A DNA stretch of 64,000 bases from Anaerolineae bacterium (GTDB lineage Bacteria; Chloroflexota; Anaerolineae; Anaerolineales; Anaerolineaceae), in assembly GCA_013178295.1 (NCBI GenBank), contig JABLWW010000001.1, forward strand, positions 186,001 through 250,000. The letters are read 5' to 3'. Below are positions 17,243 to 25,360 of the stretch, piece by piece (the stretch's first letter is position 1; the number at the start of each line of letters is the position of its first letter). The translations under genes were made by a program, and so were the position numbers. Below the pieces are notes generated by a model. It had not been told where the DNA came from and did not search any database. It saw nothing but the letters and a program-made list of their open reading frames with translations.

Positions 17243-18333
17243 TTTTTTTTATCGGATTCCTCTTCTCCCCCTTCTTCGGCAACGGTTTCGCTTTCTGAAC
17301 CGCTTTGTCCCTGTAACTGCTCAATGCGCTCCTGTAACTGCTCGGAGGTGATTTCGCTTTGCTGGAATGGACCGCGCCGTAGTCGGTGTGGGAGAGCTAG
17401 CTCGGCAGCCAGAGCGATGTCATGCCCGTTGATGAGAGTGCGTCCCTCAAAAGCTGCCTGGGCGCGGGCGGCTTTAAGAATGACCAGGTCGGCGCGATGC
17501 CCTTCAACGTTTAGGGATGCGGTTAGAGAGGCAATCGAAAGCAAATCTCGCTGGGTGTATTGCACCCGATCCACCAGTTTTCGCGCCCGTTCAATTTGTT
17601 GAGAAAGTTCGATTTCTTTGGGAAGCCAGTTCTGGCGGAAGCGCTCTGCATCCGATTCGTACTGCAAGCGGCGTTCCATAATCAACACGCGTTCGCGGGC
17701 GTCGTTGATGCCGTGAATTTCAACGGAGAGAGCAAAACGGTCAAGCAGTTGTGGACGCAAGTCTCCCTCTTCGGGGTTCATTGTGCCCACCAGAATAAAA
17801 CGCGCTGGGTGAGAAAAGGAAATACCCTCCCGCTCGACGATGTTCACTCCCATGGCAGCCGAATCAAGTAATACATCTACCACATGATCGTCAAGCAGGT
17901 TGACCTCGTCAATGTATAACAGACCGCGATTGGCAGCAGCCAGTATACCTGCTTCAAAATGCCGCTCGCCTTTTTGGATAGCTTTTTCAATATCCAGCGT
18001 CCCAACAACACGGTCTTCTGTTGCCGATACAGGTAAGTCAATAAAAGGGGTTACCCGCTCGCTGATTGGAAGATTTTCACCTTTTGCGGCGCGCTCCACA
18101 CATTCTGTACACCAGTTGGAAGGCTGATCGGGGTCGCATCCGAAACGGCACTGGCTGACAACTTTGACATTGGGCAGAAGGGCAGCCAGCCCGCGTGCCG
18201 CTGTGGATTTTGCAGTGCCGCGTTCGCCGCGGATGAGAACACCGCCAATGCGGGTATCCACCGCGTTTAGTATCAGGGCGCGCTTCATGCGTTCCTGACC
18301 AACAATAGCAGTAAAAGGGTAAATCACGGGCAT
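17239..18333 (-). CDS. Magnesium-chelatase I-type AAA+ ATPase
   Basis: 364 residues with Walker A GERGTAKST (36-44), Walker B LLYIDEVNLLDD and the BchI/ChlI-type arrangement. A Cys-rich insert (CRFGCDPDQPSNWCTEC) follows the first helix, as in some BchI relatives. It works as an AAA+ ring with the VWA protein encoded next. No large chelatase subunit (BchH/CobN) and no pigment gene is in the window, so metal insertion (Mg or Co) is only one option; a MoxR-like remodelling role is another. Confidence 0.82.
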   Translation of the reverse strand: MPVIYPFTAIVGQERMKRALILNAVDTRIGGVLIRGERGTAKSTAARGLAALLPNVKVVSQCRFGCDPDQPSNWCTECVERAAKGENLPISERVTPFIDLPVSATEDRVVGTLDIEKAIQKGERHFEAGILAAANRGLLYIDEVNLLDDHVVDVLLDSAAMGVNIVEREGISFSHPARFILVGTMNPEEGDLRPQLLDRFALSVEIHGINDARERVLIMERRLQYESDAERFRQNWLPKEIELSQQIERARKLVDRVQYTQRDLLSIASLTASLNVEGHRADLVILKAARAQAAFEGRTLINGHDIALAAELALPHRLRRGPFQQSEITSEQLQERIEQLQGQSGSESETVAEEGGEEESDKKK

Positions 18334-18537
18334 AATTGTTTAATGGTCGTCCTTTGCGTTTTACTATGGCTTTGACTTGTCCGAGAGATAAGTTTACCAT
18401 AAAAAGGGTTCTTGTGATTGGGGATAACATGGTGTGCTTGGAACCGCAAGGTCGTTTTGTCTTTGAGCGCTATGACATATATCCTTATTCTGATAACCAA
18501 CTTTCACAGTAAGTATTTGTTCTACATGGATGTGCGA

Positions 18538-18543
18538 TATAAT
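18538..18543 (+). promoter_or_regulatory. -10 box upstream of the B12-binding subunit gene
   Basis: TATAAT at 18538-18543, with TTGTTC 15 bp upstream (short spacer). It is placed about 36 bp before the ATG at 18580, leaving room for the visible GGAG site. The surrounding 18334-18579 stretch separates two divergent operons and shows nothing else convincing. Confidence 0.45.
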
Positions 18544-18579
18544 GTTTTACAGAAACGATTCTCAAAGACGGAGTTATAC

Positions 18580-18990
18580 ATGCCAGAAAAGAAGATACGC
18601 GTTTTAATTGCCAAGCCAGGCTTGGATGGACATGACCGCGGCGCCAAGGTGGTGGCGCGTGCCCTGCGCGATGCTGGTATGGAGGTGATTTATACCGGTC
18701 TGCGTCAGACACCGGAAATGATTGCCGAGGCTGCGCTTCAAGAAGACGTTGATGCTGTCGGTCTTTCTATCCTTTCGGGTGCGCACATGGCGTTGGTGCC
18801 GCGTGTGATTGAGCTTCTTAAAGCGAATGGACAGGAAAATGTGATGGTCTTTGTAGGGGGCATCATTCCGGAAACGGATGTTCCCCCGCTGATCGAGGCT
18901 GGGGTTAAAGCTGTTTATGGGCCTGGCACACCCACAAGCCGGTGCGTAGAGGATATTCAAAAGGCGGTCCTCGGGGAAGTGGTCGCATAA
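18580..18990 (+). CDS. Methylmalonyl-CoA mutase small subunit / B12-binding domain protein
   Basis: 136 residues, a stand-alone cobalamin-binding domain. The DxHxxG motif is present as DGHDRG in [12 protein letters not shown]-type context, followed by GLSILSGAH and the GGIIP loop. It matches the C-terminal part of acyl-CoA mutases (methylmalonyl- or isobutyryl-/ethylmalonyl-type). Start ATG 18580 is chosen because of GGAG upstream and family alignment. meaB follows within 20 bp. The catalytic large subunit is not in the window. Confidence 0.85.
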   Translation: MPEKKIRVLIAKPGLDGHDRGAKVVARALRDAGMEVIYTGLRQTPEMIAEAALQEDVDAVGLSILSGAHMALVPRVIELLKANGQENVMVFVGGIIPETDVPPLIEAGVKAVYGPGTPTSRCVEDIQKAVLGEVVA

Positions 18991-19008
18991 CCTCAGGTTA
19001 TATATCCA

Positions 19009-20049
19009 ATGCATCTGGCTGAGGCGGTTTTGTCGGGCAATCGCCTGGCGTTGGCGCGTTTGTTGACCCAGGTGGAGAATGGAACACCGGAAGGGGTCGC
19101 TGCTCTGGATTTTCTTTTTCCCTTTACCGGCAAAGCGCATTTAATTGGGATTACGGGTGCGCCGGGTACAGGCAAGTCTTCGCTGGTCAATCAGCTGGCG
19201 CGGGCGTTTCGCCACTTAAAAAATGGCGCTTCAGAGCGACGCGTGGCAGTGGTGGCGGTAGACCCTTCCAGTCCTTTTACTGGCGGGGCGTTGCTGGGTG
19301 ATCGGGTGCGAATGCGAGACCTGGCGGGTGATGCTGGGGTTTTTATCCGCTCGATGGCTTCGCGCGGCGCGCTTGGAGGATTGGCGCGTGCCACTGCCTC
19401 GGTTGTACAGGTGCTGGACGCCGCTGGTTATGACGTGATCATGGTTGAGACGGTTGGCGTGGGACAATCTGAGGTGGACATTGCGCGTCTTGCGTATACG
19501 ACCCTGGTGGTCGAAGCGCCAGGTCTGGGAGACGATATTCAGGCAAGCAAGGCGGGCATTTTGGAGATCGCTGATATTCTGGTGGTTAATAAAGCTGACC
19601 AGGCAGGAGCGGACAATACGGAGCGCTCCCTGCGGGCGATGCTTGAAATGGCGTATCCCAGTAAAGGTTATCGTGGGCATCATGGCGTCCGTTCAGGAGA
19701 AGAGGCGGCGGCTGATATGTCACAAATGCCCGCATGGGTTCCCCCCGTGATGCGGACGGTGGCTCTGGATGCCAGCGGCATTGAAGAGCTTGCGCAGGCA
19801 ATCCTGCAGCATGGTGAATATCTGCGGGCAACCGGTGAATGGCAGCGGCGCGAGTATGTCCGTCTTAAGAATGAGCTGGATGACCTTTTGCGGGCGGCGC
19901 TGATGGCGCGCTGGCAGTCTGGTGTGCGTGATGATGATTATCGTTCTGTTCTGGAACAGCTTTGTGCGCGGCAGATTTCGCCGTATCAGGCTGTTGCGCG
20001 GTTGCTGGAGTTTGGAATTCAGGCGGGTGGTGCGAATGATAAACTTTGA
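19009..20049 (+). CDS. meaB: MeaB/ArgK-type GTPase, chaperone of B12-dependent mutases
   Basis: 346 residues of the G3E P-loop family. Walker A GAPGTGKSS (50-58), the switch region ETVGVGQSEVDIA and the base-binding NKAD are visible. These proteins gate cofactor loading and protect or reactivate methylmalonyl-CoA mutase using GTP. Its position directly after the B12-binding subunit gene supports that role. Length normal. Confidence 0.9.
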   Translation: MHLAEAVLSGNRLALARLLTQVENGTPEGVAALDFLFPFTGKAHLIGITGAPGTGKSSLVNQLARAFRHLKNGASERRVAVVAVDPSSPFTGGALLGDRVRMRDLAGDAGVFIRSMASRGALGGLARATASVVQVLDAAGYDVIMVETVGVGQSEVDIARLAYTTLVVEAPGLGDDIQASKAGILEIADILVVNKADQAGADNTERSLRAMLEMAYPSKGYRGHHGVRSGEEAAADMSQMPAWVPPVMRTVALDASGIEELAQAILQHGEYLRATGEWQRREYVRLKNELDDLLRAALMARWQSGVRDDDYRSVLEQLCARQISPYQAVARLLEFGIQAGGANDKL

Positions 20050-20130
20050 AAGAGCATTTTTACCAACTTTATGGCAACCGGTGTAAAATATAAGGGTTAT
20101 ACCCCAATTAATTTCAGGAGCTAAACAGTA

Positions 20131-21450
20131 ATGGAACGTGTATTCATCGGCGATTTGCGCCAACACATTGGAGCGAAGGTTAAAATCAAAGGTTGGCTGC
20201 AGACCCTGCGCGATCAAAAGAAAATGCAGTTTTTAATCGTCCGTGATCATACAGGGCTGGTGCAGGTAGCTTTTGAAAAACAGACGGACACAGCCATGGC
20301 AGAGAAGATTTCGGGACTGGGCGCAGAGTCGGCGGTGGTGATCACTGGTCTGGTAGTGGACAATCCAATTGTTAAGCTGGGCGGGCTTGAACTTCAGCTG
20401 CATACACTGGAAGTAGAAAGCAATGCTGCTGCTCCGCTTCCGCTCGATCCGTTCGCAGAGACCCTGCCGTCTTTGGATTACCGCCTGGATTGGCGTTTCC
20501 TGGACCTGCGCAGACCTCAGGCTCAAGCCATCTTTCGTGTGCAGACGACTGCGGTGATGGCGATGCGCGAATATTGGCTGCAGAATGGTTTTATAGAGAT
20601 GCATTCGCCCAAATTGATGGGCAGCGCCAGCGAGAGCGGGGCAGAGGTTTTTGCAGTAGATTATTTTGAGCGCAAGGCGTATCTGGCTCAGTCGCCGCAA
20701 TTCTACAAACAAATGGCGATGGCAGCGGGTTTTGAACGTGTCTTTGAGATTGGGCCCGCATTCCGTGCAGACCCTTCTTTCACTTCCCGCCACATGACCG
20801 AGTTCACCAGCGTGGATATGGAGATGTCCTGGATTGATTCGCATGAAGATGTAATGGCTTTTCAGGAGCGCTGGTTACAGTATGTGTATCAAAGGGTCAA
20901 AGACAAACATGATGCAGAAATCCGTGAGCATTTTGGGTTTGATCTGCTTGTTCCTGCGGTACCCTTCCCGCGCATACCGATGGCTGAGGCGCGCGAAATT
21001 GTGGAGAAGATGGGCTATCGAATCCCGCCAGAGAAGAAGGGGGATATTGACCCTGAAGGTGAACGGCTGATTGGGAAATATGTCAAAGAGAAATATGGAC
21101 ACGATTTTGTTTTCCTGACGGATTGGTCAATCAATGTGCGTCCGTTTTATCACATGCGTCATCCGGAAAATAACAATATCACGCGCAGCTTTGACCTGAT
21201 TGCCAGTGGGTTGGAGATCACAACCGGTGCACAGCGTGAACATCGCTATGATGTACTGGTGAAACAGGCGCAGGAAAAGGGTCTTTCGCTAGATTCGATA
21301 CAGTTCTATCTGGATTTCTTCCGCTATGGGTGCCCTTCGCATGGCGGGTTAGGTTTGGGGCTTTCGCGCTTGATGATGGTAATGCTCAATCTTAGTAATG
21401 TGCGTGAGGCGGTGTATTTGTTCCGTGGGCCCACCCGCCTAACGCCCTAG
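20131..21450 (+). CDS. aspS: Aspartyl-tRNA synthetase, short archaeal-type (possibly non-discriminating)
   Basis: 439 residues, class II synthetase. The OB-fold anticodon-binding domain occupies about 1-105 (KIKGWLQTLRDQKKMQFLIV). Motif 2 lies near FEIGPAFRADPSFTSRHMTEF and motif 3 near GLGLGLSRLMM. The protein lacks the GAD insertion of bacterial AspRS (about 590 residues), so it belongs to the archaeal-like type. Such enzymes often also charge tRNA-Asn, with GatCAB finishing Asn-tRNA; whether that applies here is inference. RBS CAGGAG 20116-20121. Confidence 0.9.
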   Translation: MERVFIGDLRQHIGAKVKIKGWLQTLRDQKKMQFLIVRDHTGLVQVAFEKQTDTAMAEKISGLGAESAVVITGLVVDNPIVKLGGLELQLHTLEVESNAAAPLPLDPFAETLPSLDYRLDWRFLDLRRPQAQAIFRVQTTAVMAMREYWLQNGFIEMHSPKLMGSASESGAEVFAVDYFERKAYLAQSPQFYKQMAMAAGFERVFEIGPAFRADPSFTSRHMTEFTSVDMEMSWIDSHEDVMAFQERWLQYVYQRVKDKHDAEIREHFGFDLLVPAVPFPRIPMAEAREIVEKMGYRIPPEKKGDIDPEGERLIGKYVKEKYGHDFVFLTDWSINVRPFYHMRHPENNNITRSFDLIASGLEITTGAQREHRYDVLVKQAQEKGLSLDSIQFYLDFFRYGCPSHGGLGLGLSRLMMVMLNLSNVREAVYLFRGPTRLTP

Positions 21451-21462
21451 GAGATTGACGGC

Positions 21463-22005
21463 ATGCTGACAGGTCAACGGGTTCGGTTACGCCCCATAGA
21501 GCGCGCAGACTTGCCCAAGTATGTGGTCTGGTTGAACGATCCAGAGGTCATTCGTGGATTAAGCATGTATATACCATTATCCCAATCTCAAGAAGAAAAA
21601 TGGCTTGAGGGGATTGAGCAGGGCCCGCCAGCCGAGAGACCGCTGGCGATTGAAATCCGCGCCCCTGAGGGTTGGCTGCATGTGGGGGGGATTGGCTTTC
21701 ACAGCGTCAACTGGCGTGACCGTAATGCTGAAGTTGGTCTCTTTATTGGCGAGAAGCACTTTTGGAATCAGGGGTATGGCTCAGACGCGTTACGTTTGAT
21801 GTTACGCTATGGCTTTGATGGGTTGAATCTGCACCGCATCTATTTGCAGGTCTATGAGAATAACCTGCGTGCCGTCCATTCTTATGAGAAAGTGGGCTTC
21901 GTTCACGAGGGCCGTCAGCGTGAGGCAAGGTTTTTCAGGGGGAAGTATCTTGACGTATTGTGGATGAGCATTTTAAGGTCGGAATGGGCGGATGTAGAAG
22001 TGTAA
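21463..22005 (+). CDS. GNAT N-acetyltransferase, RimJ/RimL-like
   Basis: 180 residues of the GNAT fold. It starts with VRLRPIERADLPKYVVWLND. Acetyl-CoA-binding features follow (EVGLFIGEKHFWNQGYGSDA) and the typical C-terminal NLRAVHSYEKVGF. RimJ/RimL-type members acetylate protein N-termini or small amines; the substrate is unknown. It starts 12 bp after aspS and is followed by prs with 14 bp, so it sits in the same operon. Confidence 0.82.
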   Translation: MLTGQRVRLRPIERADLPKYVVWLNDPEVIRGLSMYIPLSQSQEEKWLEGIEQGPPAERPLAIEIRAPEGWLHVGGIGFHSVNWRDRNAEVGLFIGEKHFWNQGYGSDALRLMLRYGFDGLNLHRIYLQVYENNLRAVHSYEKVGFVHEGRQREARFFRGKYLDVLWMSILRSEWADVEV

Positions 22006-22019
22006 CAAAGGAGTGATAG

Positions 22020-23018
22020 ATGCCTGTACCGGTAACATTTCCACGCCATGAACGGATGGGGTATGGGGATATCAAACTGTATGGGGGCACTGCCAGCACC
22101 GAATTGACAGCCAAAGTGGCAGAGTATTTGGGTATCTCCTGTTGCGAGCACGATGTGATTCGTTTTCCAAATGACAACTTGTTTGTCAAATTGCATAGCA
22201 GCGTGCGGGGACAGGACTGCTATGTTATTCAGACGACATCTGCCCCTGTGCATCAGAACTTAATGGAGTTGTTGATCACGCTTCAGACTTTGCGTCTTGA
22301 TTCTGCCTCGCGGGTAACGGCGGTTGTGCCCTATATGGCGTACGCTAAGTCGGACAAGAAAGACCAGCCGCGTGTCCCAATTACTGCACGTCTGGTGGCA
22401 GATATGATCGAAGTGGCTGGTGCGGATCGGTATATTACTTTTGATTTACACGCCGGTCAGATACAGGGCTTCTTTTCGATTCCGGGAGATGTGCTCACGA
22501 CCTTTTCAATTTTGATCAAGTATATCAAATCTATTCTTAACCGCATGAACAACCCGGTGGTCGTTACCGCCGATCTTGGTTTTGCCAAAAAAGCGCGCAA
22601 TTTTGCTGTGGAGATTGATGCCCCTCTTGCCTTTATTGAAAAGCGACGGGTGGCGAATGATGCACGCGCGGTAGCGCTCACCATTATTGGGGATGTCCAG
22701 AATCGGGATGCCATTATTGTGGATGATGAAGTAGACACTGGCGGGTCTATGGAGCAGGCGGTCAAACTGGTGCATGAATCGGGGGCACGCAGGATTTTTG
22801 TGATCTTTGTTCATCCGGTTTTATCTGCCAATGCCGCTGAGCGACTGGGCGCTCTGCCTGTTACGGAATTCGTTACTACAGATACCATCCCGATACCTGC
22901 AGAAAAGGCAGTACACTTTGGCAATCGGCTGACAGTTTTGAGCATTGCTCCAATGCTGGGAGAGGTGATTCGGCGCGCCAATGAGGGGCGCAGCGTTGGA
23001 GAGATGTTCAATGAGTGA
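22020..23018 (+). CDS. prs: Ribose-phosphate pyrophosphokinase (PRPP synthetase)
   Basis: 332 residues. Makes PRPP from ribose 5-phosphate and ATP for nucleotide, His and Trp synthesis. Visible motifs: the ATP/ribose region YMAYAKSDKKDQPR, the metal/PRPP region TFDLHAGQIQGFF and the PRPP loop IIVDDEVDTGGSM. The N-terminal about 20 residues are slightly unlike the usual form but length is normal. RBS AAAGGAG ends 6 nt before the ATG. The stop lies 8 bp before the mutM start. Confidence 0.88.
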   Translation: MPVPVTFPRHERMGYGDIKLYGGTASTELTAKVAEYLGISCCEHDVIRFPNDNLFVKLHSSVRGQDCYVIQTTSAPVHQNLMELLITLQTLRLDSASRVTAVVPYMAYAKSDKKDQPRVPITARLVADMIEVAGADRYITFDLHAGQIQGFFSIPGDVLTTFSILIKYIKSILNRMNNPVVVTADLGFAKKARNFAVEIDAPLAFIEKRRVANDARAVALTIIGDVQNRDAIIVDDEVDTGGSMEQAVKLVHESGARRIFVIFVHPVLSANAAERLGALPVTEFVTTDTIPIPAEKAVHFGNRLTVLSIAPMLGEVIRRANEGRSVGEMFNE

Positions 23019-23026
23019 GTGATGCC

Positions 23027-23842
23027 GTGCCTGAGTTGCCAGAGGTTGAGACGATTGTGCGTTTGCTGCGCGGCGAGAACGGCGGCACGCCTTCGCTGCT
23101 TGGGCGATCTATTCGAAAGGTTTCGTTATTCTGGCAACGTACTCTCCAAACTCCTTCATCTCCCGATGCGCTGGAGGCGCTTGCTGGTCAAAGGGTTGAG
23201 CAGATTTATCGCAGGGGAAAATTTGTTGTTTTTCATCTGACTGGTGCGAGTCTGTTGTTTCACCTGCGGATGAGCGGGGATTTGCGAGTCGAGGACGCAT
23301 CTACCGGGCTGCAGCAACACGATAGGCTGGCAATATGGTTTGAAAGCAGTCTGCGCCTTGTGTTTAATGACCCAAGAAAATTTGGGCGTGTTTGGGTGGT
23401 GCAAGACCCTCAGGTGGTGTTGGAAAAGCTTGGGCCAGAGCCTTTGGGTGAGATGAGTCCGCATCAGTTTTATCAGCGTCTGCACCAGCGCCGCAGACAG
23501 TTGAAGCCTCTTTTGATGGATCAATCGTTTCTGGCAGGGTTGGGCAATATTTATACCGACGAAGCTCTCTTTCGTGCCAGATTGCATCCTCTGCGCCTTT
23601 CGGATACACTTACCGAGGTTGAGGCGGCTCTTCTCTTAAAAGCCATTCGGGCTGTTCTTGAAGAGGGTATTCGCAGGAATGGTGCCAGTATTGACTGGGT
23701 CTATCGTGGAGGAGAGTTTCAAAATACTTTTTGCGTGTATCAGCGCACAGGGCAACCGTGTCGGGTTTGCGGTGAGCCAATTCAGCGGATTGTCGTTGGG
23801 CAAAGGGGGACGCATTTTTGTGTCTCCTGCCAAAAGGCGTGA
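23027..23842 (+). CDS. mutM: Formamidopyrimidine-DNA glycosylase
   Basis: 271 residues. It removes oxidised purines (8-oxoG, FapyG) and nicks the AP site. GTG 23027 is chosen because the mature N-terminus must be the catalytic proline: Pro2-Glu3 of PELPEVE follows that codon directly. The helix-two-turn-helix region and the C-terminal zinc finger C-x2-C-x16-C-x2-C (PCRVCG...CVSCQ) are complete. Residues RRGKFVVF contain the conserved Lys. It follows prs with an 8-bp gap. Confidence 0.92.
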   Translation: MPELPEVETIVRLLRGENGGTPSLLGRSIRKVSLFWQRTLQTPSSPDALEALAGQRVEQIYRRGKFVVFHLTGASLLFHLRMSGDLRVEDASTGLQQHDRLAIWFESSLRLVFNDPRKFGRVWVVQDPQVVLEKLGPEPLGEMSPHQFYQRLHQRRRQLKPLLMDQSFLAGLGNIYTDEALFRARLHPLRLSDTLTEVEAALLLKAIRAVLEEGIRRNGASIDWVYRGGEFQNTFCVYQRTGQPCRVCGEPIQRIVVGQRGTHFCVSCQKA

Positions 23843-23857
23843 GCAAGGAGGGATGCC

Positions 23858-24478
23858 ATGCAGACAACCTTTGTTCTGTTTCTCGGTGTTGCTGTTCTTG
23901 TGATTGCAGTTGTGGTGATCGCGTTCCTGATTACTAAGCGTTCGCAGGGTTCCAACGATCAGACTTTGCAGGAGCGTTTGTCGAAGGACGATCAGAGGGA
24001 GCGTGTTCTCTGTGTTTGGCGCTCGCCTTCCGATGGCAAGCTTGTCATTGAGATGGGAACCAAGACGCTTAGGTCGTCTCTTTCCATGAGCCGCCGCGAG
24101 CGCGAACGTCTTGGTGAGGTGATTGCGGAGCTCACGAAATGGCTTGGTCAGGGGGAAGCTTCTCCCACTGATGATGGATTGGTAGGGGCGCTGGAAGCGG
24201 ATGTGCCCGTGAAACAAATTGCTACATCTTCTTCTGCCTTACCTGCGGGCAGTCCAATGTCAATCGTGGCGCAGATCAACGAAATTCTGCAGGAAATGCT
24301 GGTAGGTACAGAATTTGCCGGGCAAAAAATCAGCCTGGTTGAAGACCCCAGACATGGGGTGGTGGTTTGGATAGGAACAAAGCGGTATGATGGGGTAGAT
24401 AGTGTGGATGTACCCGCCGTGCGGGCGCTTATTCAGGATGCCGCTTCAGCGTGGGAACGGCGTCATGCAAAACGATGA
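23858..24478 (+). CDS. Single-pass membrane protein of unknown function
   Basis: 206 residues: an N-terminal transmembrane helix (about 4-26), a basic segment, a compact domain with strands (ERVLCVWRSPSDGKLVIEMG), a linker with Asp/Ser, and a C-terminal domain ending in alpha-helix (VPAVRALIQDAASAWERR). The second part could be a small alpha/beta fold. No catalytic motif. It has a GGAGG ribosome binding site and sits 15 bp after mutM in the same operon. Confidence 0.6.
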   Translation: MQTTFVLFLGVAVLVIAVVVIAFLITKRSQGSNDQTLQERLSKDDQRERVLCVWRSPSDGKLVIEMGTKTLRSSLSMSRRERERLGEVIAELTKWLGQGEASPTDDGLVGALEADVPVKQIATSSSALPAGSPMSIVAQINEILQEMLVGTEFAGQKISLVEDPRHGVVVWIGTKRYDGVDSVDVPAVRALIQDAASAWERRHAKR

Positions 24479-24503
24479 TCTGGGGAGAGAAGACGGTGAA
24501 TAT

Positions 24504-24758
24504 TTATACCCCTTCAACGCTTTCAATTTCAGGAAAAAATTGCTTTAGTGTGCCTTCGATCCATCCATGAAGCGTGGAGGGCGAGAGGGGGCAACCTAAA
24601 CATGCGCCGCCTAATCGCACTTTCACGATTTTGCCGTCGTAAGATACAAGACTAACACTTCCTCCGTGATAGTGGCTGATATACGCATCCAATTGTTCAA
24701 TAAGTCCCCGCAGCTGTTCTTCTTTTGAGAAAGAGAATGATTGCGTCTGCTCGCTCAT
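24504..24758 (-). CDS. NifU-like C-terminal domain protein
   Basis: 84 residues with the NifU C-terminal domain form: the LxGxCxGCP-like segment RLGGACLGCPLSPSTL keeps both cysteines. Such proteins carry or pass on an Fe-S cluster. Compared with NifU/Nfu it has no IscU-like or ferredoxin-like part. It overlaps the cNMP-binding gene by 4 bp (ATGA), so the two are produced together. Function in cluster transfer is a family-based inference. Confidence 0.85.
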   Translation of the reverse strand: MSEQTQSFSFSKEEQLRGLIEQLDAYISHYHGGSVSLVSYDGKIVKVRLGGACLGCPLSPSTLHGWIEGTLKQFFPEIESVEGV

Positions 24759-25261
24759 GTTGTTACTCCGCTGTGTTCCCTGTCAATACCCATTCTTTCG
24801 ATCAAGATATTGAAAACCTGGTCATGCGTGCTGCTCAACCGCTCTGCGATTAAGCCCGAAAACCGACTCAAAAGTATAACACCGGTTGCCGGGTTATTTT
24901 GACATATTTTTTGCAATTCTTGATAACTCATACAACATGTTTCGCAGTCACTCTCAGCTCTTGCGGCAGATGTGTAGTGACTCCTGCCCAAGGCAGCCGA
25001 CCAGCCAAAGAGGCTTCCGGGAGATAAATGGGCGACCCTTAACTCAGGTCCATCATAGGGTTTGTAGATGATTTCCACAAACCCATTGACGAGAATATAA
25101 AAATATTCTGCAGTTTGACCCTGCTCAAAGATTACGCTTCTTTGAGGGTAGTTACGGAAATGGATGAACGGTTCAATCTCCACAAGCTGGTTATTGCTGA
25201 GATCCTTAAACACAGAGAGTTCTCGATATTCCTGCTTGAACATTGAGAACATATTAGCCAA
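24755..25261 (-). CDS. Cyclic-nucleotide-binding domain protein without HTH
   Basis: 168 residues. The Crp-type cNMP-binding jelly roll covers about 10-135 (SVIFEQGQTAEYFYILVNGFVEI, split by a glycine loop; LSPGSLFGWSAAL). The usual phosphate-cassette motif has degenerated: it lacks the GE/RS pattern. After the long helix the protein stops, so no DNA-binding domain is present. A clustered CETCC motif (about 105-110) is unusual. Coupled by a 4-bp overlap to the NifU-like gene, it may sense redox or an Fe-S-linked signal (inference). Confidence 0.75.
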   Translation of the reverse strand: MANMFSMFKQEYRELSVFKDLSNNQLVEIEPFIHFRNYPQRSVIFEQGQTAEYFYILVNGFVEIIYKPYDGPELRVAHLSPGSLFGWSAALGRSHYTSAARAESDCETCCMSYQELQKICQNNPATGVILLSRFSGLIAERLSSTHDQVFNILIERMGIDREHSGVTT

Positions 25262-25360
25262 AGATGGTGAGGCTTTGTAGTGGCAAATATCCTGAAACAG
25301 GGGACAATCATCATTCCAAATATATTAAAAAAATCCGTTGATAGTGGTAAGATACAATGC

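Noticed and set aside
25280-25360. N-terminal extension of the GT-C protein from GTG 25280
   Set aside because: The 27 residues do not look like a signal or membrane start. No SD site is present, and a -10-like box lies inside the stretch.
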